NCBI RefSeq assembly: GCF_001544535.1
Contig: NZ_FCON02000042.1
Coordinates: 1-60,415, forward strand
DNA length: 60,415 nucleotides
Source of the DNA: Caballeronia choica
Lineage (GTDB): Bacteria > Pseudomonadota > Gammaproteobacteria > Burkholderiales > Burkholderiaceae
Reading direction: 5' to 3'
The position numbers and the translations under genes are program-made. Below, piece after piece: positions 56,194 through 60,415 of the stretch; position 1 is the first letter of the stretch; each line of letters opens with the position of its first letter. The notes under the pieces are model-generated. The model saw nothing but the letters and a program-made list of their open reading frames with translations. It had not been told where the DNA came from and ran no database searches.

Positions 56194-58344
56194 ATGAACA
56201 CCCGACGCACCCCAGCAAAGATCGGTGGGCTCTTCCTTCTTATCGTGGCGGCCCTATTTATAACCCAGTTCGCCGCCTGCGGAAGTTCATCAGAGTCGTC
56301 TCCGCGAGTTCCACTCATTCGACCTTTTGCTCTCAGCTACGCCGATAGCTCCGTGGTGTATGTGGTAGGCCAACCCATCATTCCAAACATGCCCAGTGTG
56401 CGCGGAACGGTGGATTCATTCTCCATCGAGCCTTCACTCCCAGTTGGCCTCACTATCGACCCTCACACGGGTGTCATTAGTGGGACTCCCGCTTCGCCGA
56501 CTGTCGCTACGATCTACGAAGTGAACGCCACGAACGTCAAGGGTTCGGCTGTCGGACGTATCCAGATTGAGATAGTCGATCACGTGATAGCCCCGGAAAG
56601 TCTGAGGTACTCCCTCGAATCTGCAATCTACGCGGCAGGTCAAGAGATCGTCCCGAACATGCCGATCACTACTGGTGGAGAGATTACACAGTTCACCGTC
56701 GATCCGGCCCTCCCATTGGGCCTCTCACTGAACCCTCAGACGGGAATCATCAGTGGTGCCCCTTTATTCCCCCATCCGGCTTCACAGTACACCGTAACAG
56801 GTGCCAATTCTGCCGGTAATGTTCAAACGAATATCTCAATTGTGGTGGAGCAAGTGGCGGTGCCTCCCGGCGTAGTAAATCCGCCCCCCGTGGTGAATCC
56901 ACCCCCTGTGGTGAATCCGCCCCCGGTGATAGAGCCGCCCCCGGTGATAGAGCCGCCCCCGGTGATAGAGCCGCCCCCGGTAATAGAGCCGCCGCCGGTG
57001 ATAGAGCCTCCCCCCGCGTTGGTGCCTCCCTCCACGGTTTCCTATACCGATGCGGTGTACGTAGTGGGTCAGCCCATCGTGCCGAATGTGCCGAGGCTGA
57101 CGGGTGGGGCGCCCACACAGTTTGCGGTGAACCCGACTCTGCCTGACGGTCTCGACCTTGATAACGTGACCGGTGCTATCACTGGTGCGCCGACGACCCC
57201 GCAGGCCCCAACCCCGTACACGGTGGTCGCGTCCAACTCGGCAGGTCAAGCCCAGACCACCCTGACGCTGACTGTGACGGCTGCTGGTACGTGGACGCCT
57301 TCCGGTAGTCTGAATAATCCCCGCGTAACACATACAGCATCGCTGCGTCCTGATGGCTCAGTGCTGGTGGCAGGCGGCTACAACACCGACACCGAACGTG
57401 CCGCACACATACTCGACTCAGTGGAAAGCCGGGCCCTGGCAGGAATTTGGCTCACTACCCGATCGATGGCAACACCGCGCTTCTTACACACGTCTACTAC
57501 GCTTCAGGATGGCCGTGTTCTTGTCGTGGGTGGCGTGGGTGCCAGCGGTAGCGGACTGACCTCGGTCGAAATCTTTGACACGCAATGGGGGATGGCGGCC
57601 CCCACGATAGTAGCCCACGTGAGTCACACAGCAACCCTTCTCAAGGATGGTCGGGTCCTTGTTGCAGGAGGCAACAATGGGACCAGCACCAATACTGCCG
57701 TAGCCGAGGTCTACAACCCCAGCACACGCACCTGGACACAGGTTGCTTCCTTGAACACGGCCAGGTCCGACCACACGGCAACCCTACTTGCGGACGGCCG
57801 GGTTCTCGTCACAGGTGGGGAAAACAACACTGGGAAACTTGCCTCTGCGGAAGTGTATGACCCGATCGCCAATACCTGGACGGCAGTACCCGACATGAGC
57901 CTGGATCGTGCATTCCACACGGCGTCACTGCTCGCCGATGGCACCGTCCTGGTTGCAGGCGGCAGCTCCGGCGCTTTCGGACTCCCAACCGATCAGGTTG
58001 AGTTGTTCAATCCGCAGACCATGAGATGGCAACCCATGCCGCCTATGGTGACCCGTCGTGACTCACACACCGCTACCGTCATGCTGAACGGCCAGGTGGT
58101 TGTCGCAGGTGGTTTAGGGATCAACGGCACGGCACTATCGTCAGTGGAGATATTCGACCCCGTCAACATGCAATGGCTGGCTGCGGCCTCCATGGCGAAC
58201 AGCCGTGCCGATCCCACTGCAACGCTCCTGCCCGACGGCCGTCTGCTTGTCGTGGGTGGCAAGGGAGCCAGTTTCCTTTCCAGCTCAGAGTTGTTCGACA
58301 TTTCTCGGAATGGCGCACAGATCGCCGCAACCATGCACCGCTAA
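56194..58344 (+). CDS. Surface lipoprotein with Ig-like repeats, proline hinge and Kelch propeller
   Basis: This 716-residue protein has a lipoprotein signal (FITQFAACGSSS, lipid-bearing Cys near 29). Two putative-Ig (He_PIG) repeats follow (each with YxxGQxIxPNMP and LPxGLxxxPxTGxISGxP), then a hinge of PPPVVN and PPPVIE repeats (about 225-275), a third Ig-like repeat (YVVGQPIVPNVP), and about 340 residues with seven DGRVLVxGG Kelch motifs, enough for a closed seven-blade beta propeller. Each blade also carries the xHTAxLL pattern. It should stand on the outer surface and bind protein or glycan. GGAGGTTCC precedes ATG 56194. Gene GC is lower than the left part of the window. Confidence 0.85.
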   Translation: MNTRRTPAKIGGLFLLIVAALFITQFAACGSSSESSPRVPLIRPFALSYADSSVVYVVGQPIIPNMPSVRGTVDSFSIEPSLPVGLTIDPHTGVISGTPASPTVATIYEVNATNVKGSAVGRIQIEIVDHVIAPESLRYSLESAIYAAGQEIVPNMPITTGGEITQFTVDPALPLGLSLNPQTGIISGAPLFPHPASQYTVTGANSAGNVQTNISIVVEQVAVPPGVVNPPPVVNPPPVVNPPPVIEPPPVIEPPPVIEPPPVIEPPPVIEPPPALVPPSTVSYTDAVYVVGQPIVPNVPRLTGGAPTQFAVNPTLPDGLDLDNVTGAITGAPTTPQAPTPYTVVASNSAGQAQTTLTLTVTAAGTWTPSGSLNNPRVTHTASLRPDGSVLVAGGYNTDTERAAHILDSVESRALAGIWLTTRSMATPRFLHTSTTLQDGRVLVVGGVGASGSGLTSVEIFDTQWGMAAPTIVAHVSHTATLLKDGRVLVAGGNNGTSTNTAVAEVYNPSTRTWTQVASLNTARSDHTATLLADGRVLVTGGENNTGKLASAEVYDPIANTWTAVPDMSLDRAFHTASLLADGTVLVAGGSSGAFGLPTDQVELFNPQTMRWQPMPPMVTRRDSHTATVMLNGQVVVAGGLGINGTALSSVEIFDPVNMQWLAAASMANSRADPTATLLPDGRLLVVGGKGASFLSSSELFDISRNGAQIAATMHR
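56881..57015 (+). repeat. 18-bp tandem repeats encoding PPPVVN/PPPVIE
   Basis: Near-identical 18-base units (CCGCCCCCGGTGATAGAG type, five PPPVIE units after two PPPVVN units) lie in the Kelch lipoprotein gene. The copy number may vary by slippage in whole-codon steps and change hinge length. Confidence 0.7.
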
Positions 58345-58928
58345 GAGAGGTCTGCGCAACGCGATTCATACTAACCTTTGACGATTCAACGACGATCACG
58401 ACATAGGCATAGCGCAACTAGACGGCTCCGCTGGTTGGGAGCAAGCGGCCCCCAAACAGCCACCGGATGTTCTCGAACACCTGGTCGCAGCTAGGGATGT
58501 GCGACCGGTTTGGCCAGGGATCCGATTGACATCATCCTCACGAGGGTCCGATAGCTGGCCGAAGCTGACATTCAAATGTCGGCATGGTAGCGCGAACGAT
58601 CGCAGATGGCCTGCTGAGCGTCGCTGACGATGCATCTTAATGCTCACCATTATGGGGCTGAGGCTGCACGACATATTTATGGTCGTAAAAGGTTGATCTG
58701 TCGGTTCACGACAACATGAAATCCATCCAGTATCAATCGGTGTACAACGATGAATATTGAATCTGCCAACAGAAACTTTCTAAATGTGAAGGATTGCTGA
58801 TTTTGTGCCGTCACGACCTGTAGGTGCGGCGAGATTGACAGCGCGAGATTTTCGCGGTCTTCGTGCTGCGAGATCTGCAGATACCGTTTTGTGAAACAGT
58901 TTCTACGTTAATTTACTGGAGTGATGCA
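58345..58928. other. Intergenic region upstream of the porin
   Basis: 584 bases. The right 200 bases are AT-richer and likely hold the porin promoter (a TTGACA at 58835-58840 is a possible -35) and untranslated leader. No gene recognised on either strand. Confidence 0.35.
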
Positions 58929-60065
58929 ATGAAAAGAAACCTTATGGCGGCAGTTCTTCTGGGCTTGCTTGCGAGTGCCGCGCAGGGGCAAAGCAGCGTC
59001 ACGTTGTACGGCCTGATCGATGCCGGCATCACCTACACGAACAGCCAACTCACAAGCCAAGGCGGCCGCAGCAACGTGCAGATGACGAGCGGCGCAGTGG
59101 AGGGCAGCCGCTGGGGCCTGCGCGGAGCGGAAGACCTGGGAGGTGGCCTGAAGGCAATCTTCACGTTGGAAAACGGCTTTAACGTGAACAACGGGACCTT
59201 GGCACAGAACGGTCGGGAGTTTGGCCGTCAGGCCTTTGTCGGCCTGTCGAGCGTCGATTTTGGGGCTGTAACATTGGGCCGCCAGTACGACAGCATGATC
59301 GATTTTGTGGGACCGCTGGCGCTGACTGGTACGGAGTATGGCGGCACGCACTTCGCACACCCGTTCAACAACGACAACCTGAACAACAATTCCTTCTCGA
59401 TCAACAACTCGATCAAATACCAGAGCGCGAACTATGCCGGATTCCGATTCGGCGGGCTGTACGGCTTTTCCAACGCAGCAGGCGCATTTGCGGATAACCG
59501 TGCGTATAGCGTGGGCGCATCGTACAGTTGGGGTCCCCTGAACTTTGCCGCCGGGTACCTTCATCTGAACAACGGCGCGAGCTCCGCGGCGGCGGCCAAC
59601 TTCAATGCCAACGGCGCCGTGACCGATGGCCAGATTCTCGTCGCCGCGCGTCAGCAGACATGGGGAGCGGGGGTGAATTACGCGTTCGGACCGGCAGTCG
59701 TTGGTTTCGTTTACACGCAGACCAACCTGACTGAGATATTCCAGACCGGCTTGAGCACCCATTTCCAGAACTTCGAGGGCAATATTCGCTATAACCTGAC
59801 GCCAGCGTTGAACGTGTCCGGAGCCTATACATACTCACGCGCGGGCGGTAACGCCGGAAGCGGTGCTCCGCACTGGAACCAGGTCGGCCTGCAGACGGAT
59901 TACAACCTGTCCAAGCGTACGGATGTATATCTGCAGGGTGTTTACCAGTCAGTCAGCACGAGCCAGAACACCGCATTGGGGGTGGCGTTCATCAATGGAT
60001 TGAGCGCGCCTTCATCGACCACCAATCAGGTCGAAGTGACGGCGGGCCTGCGTCATCGCTTCTAG
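58929..60065 (+). CDS. General porin of the Burkholderia type (Gram-negative porin family)
   Basis: This 378-residue outer-membrane protein has a signal peptide (about 1-20, LMAAVLLGLLASAAQG-Q). It shows the classic start SSVTLYGLIDAGITYTNSQ, the motif GSRWGLRGAEDLGGGLKAIFTLE and a C-terminal phenylalanine (VTAGLRHRF) needed for barrel assembly. PLALTGTEYGGTHFAHPFNN is the constriction loop region. It should form a 16-strand trimeric channel. ATG 58929 follows GGAGT. Length is typical. Confidence 0.95.
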   Translation: MKRNLMAAVLLGLLASAAQGQSSVTLYGLIDAGITYTNSQLTSQGGRSNVQMTSGAVEGSRWGLRGAEDLGGGLKAIFTLENGFNVNNGTLAQNGREFGRQAFVGLSSVDFGAVTLGRQYDSMIDFVGPLALTGTEYGGTHFAHPFNNDNLNNNSFSINNSIKYQSANYAGFRFGGLYGFSNAAGAFADNRAYSVGASYSWGPLNFAAGYLHLNNGASSAAAANFNANGAVTDGQILVAARQQTWGAGVNYAFGPAVVGFVYTQTNLTEIFQTGLSTHFQNFEGNIRYNLTPALNVSGAYTYSRAGGNAGSGAPHWNQVGLQTDYNLSKRTDVYLQGVYQSVSTSQNTALGVAFINGLSAPSSTTNQVEVTAGLRHRF

Positions 60066-60415
60066 GCAAGCGCATGCACGGGCGCGACCTCAGGGTTCGC
60101 GGGGTGGGGCGACACCCTACGTGCACTGCGTTTGCGACAACGCGGCGGGCATGTCAAGCCGCTAGCGTTCGACGGACCGCGAAACGAGCGCGATGAAAGC
60201 CGCCATTCGTGAACGTATCGAGTATTAACCTGCGAACGACTACAACACGGCCGAGATGCCACCCCAGGCCATCCGGCAGGTTTCAGAGTGGACCGGCCGG
60301 TCGAATAACGGCTTTGTGAGATAAGTGAGCGGCCACAACTGGCCGCGAGGCGCCGCACGTCCCTGCTCTTACTCCAACCGAACGGCTGGCCATGCAGCGA
60401 CACGTGTCGCACGGG
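60066..60415. other. Right-end region, nothing recognised
   Basis: 350 bases after the porin. A plus-strand trace DYNTAEMPPQ faintly recalls transposase tails but is too short to call. Confidence 0.3.

Noticed and set aside
56881-57015. Tandem repeats considered as a CRISPR array
   Set aside because: 18-base units without spacers, in frame inside a gene, encoding a proline hinge; no cas genes in the window.
60062-60412. 116-codon frame opposite the right end, and a plus-strand DYNTAEMPPQ trace
   Set aside because: Basic, Ser/Arg-rich shadow without start signal; the transposase resemblance is too short.
1-60415. tRNA, rRNA and replication origin
   Set aside because: Read-through found no tRNA TTCGA-arm with matching acceptor stem, no rRNA and no iteron or DnaA-box cluster.

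Overview
The window looks like a chromosomal piece of a Burkholderia-type beta-proteobacterium (Burkholderia, Paraburkholderia or Caballeronia). The evidence is high GC with strong third-position bias in most genes, a Burkholderia-type general porin, a DUF4148 secreted protein, an ahpC-ahpF pair and many LysR and MocR regulators. The genus cannot be fixed from the sequence alone. No rRNA, tRNA or CRISPR array was seen.

Positions 1-34,936 are mostly intact metabolic and regulatory genes. In order: an FdhF/YdeP-type molybdoenzyme divergent from a MocR regulator; a small winged-helix protein and a second MocR regulator; a TAXI-type binding protein and a zinc-ribbon membrane protein; a Cache-GGDEF diguanylate cyclase; an L-2-keto-3-deoxyarabonate dehydratase divergent from its LysR regulator; a cytosolic histidine kinase; a Tat-exported PhoD phosphatase; ahpC-ahpF; an F420-type reductase; a peptide-binding protein; ribA; a sugar ABC importer without an ATPase gene; cynT-cynS divergent from cynR; an IS5 remnant; and an IclR regulator divergent from an acyl-CoA dehydrogenase, an acyl-CoA ligase and an MFS transporter.

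Positions 35,000-58,900 are an accessory region with long gene-poor stretches and decayed genes: a gene frameshifted in a G tract, a VOC gene stopped by a TGG-to-TGA change, a LysE remnant, a CHASE2 gene lacking its front, and a tyrosine recombinase split by a small inverted-repeat element. Two blocks look functional inside it. One is a four-gene operon at 46,958-39,404 (minus strand): an alpha/beta hydrolase, a caspase-like protease, a protein of unknown type, and a TPR-CHAT protease. Both protease dyads and the hydrolase nucleophile are intact, so this is the best candidate for an undescribed conflict or cell-death type system. The other is a conserved-looking stretch with a DUF4148 protein, a YheS-type ABC-F ATPase, and an M48 lipoprotein metalloprotease coupled to an SH3-like periplasmic protein.

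The right end holds a surface lipoprotein with three Ig-like repeats, a proline-rich hinge and a seven-blade Kelch propeller, followed by a general porin. Functions rest on motifs and remembered family sequences; no searches were run.
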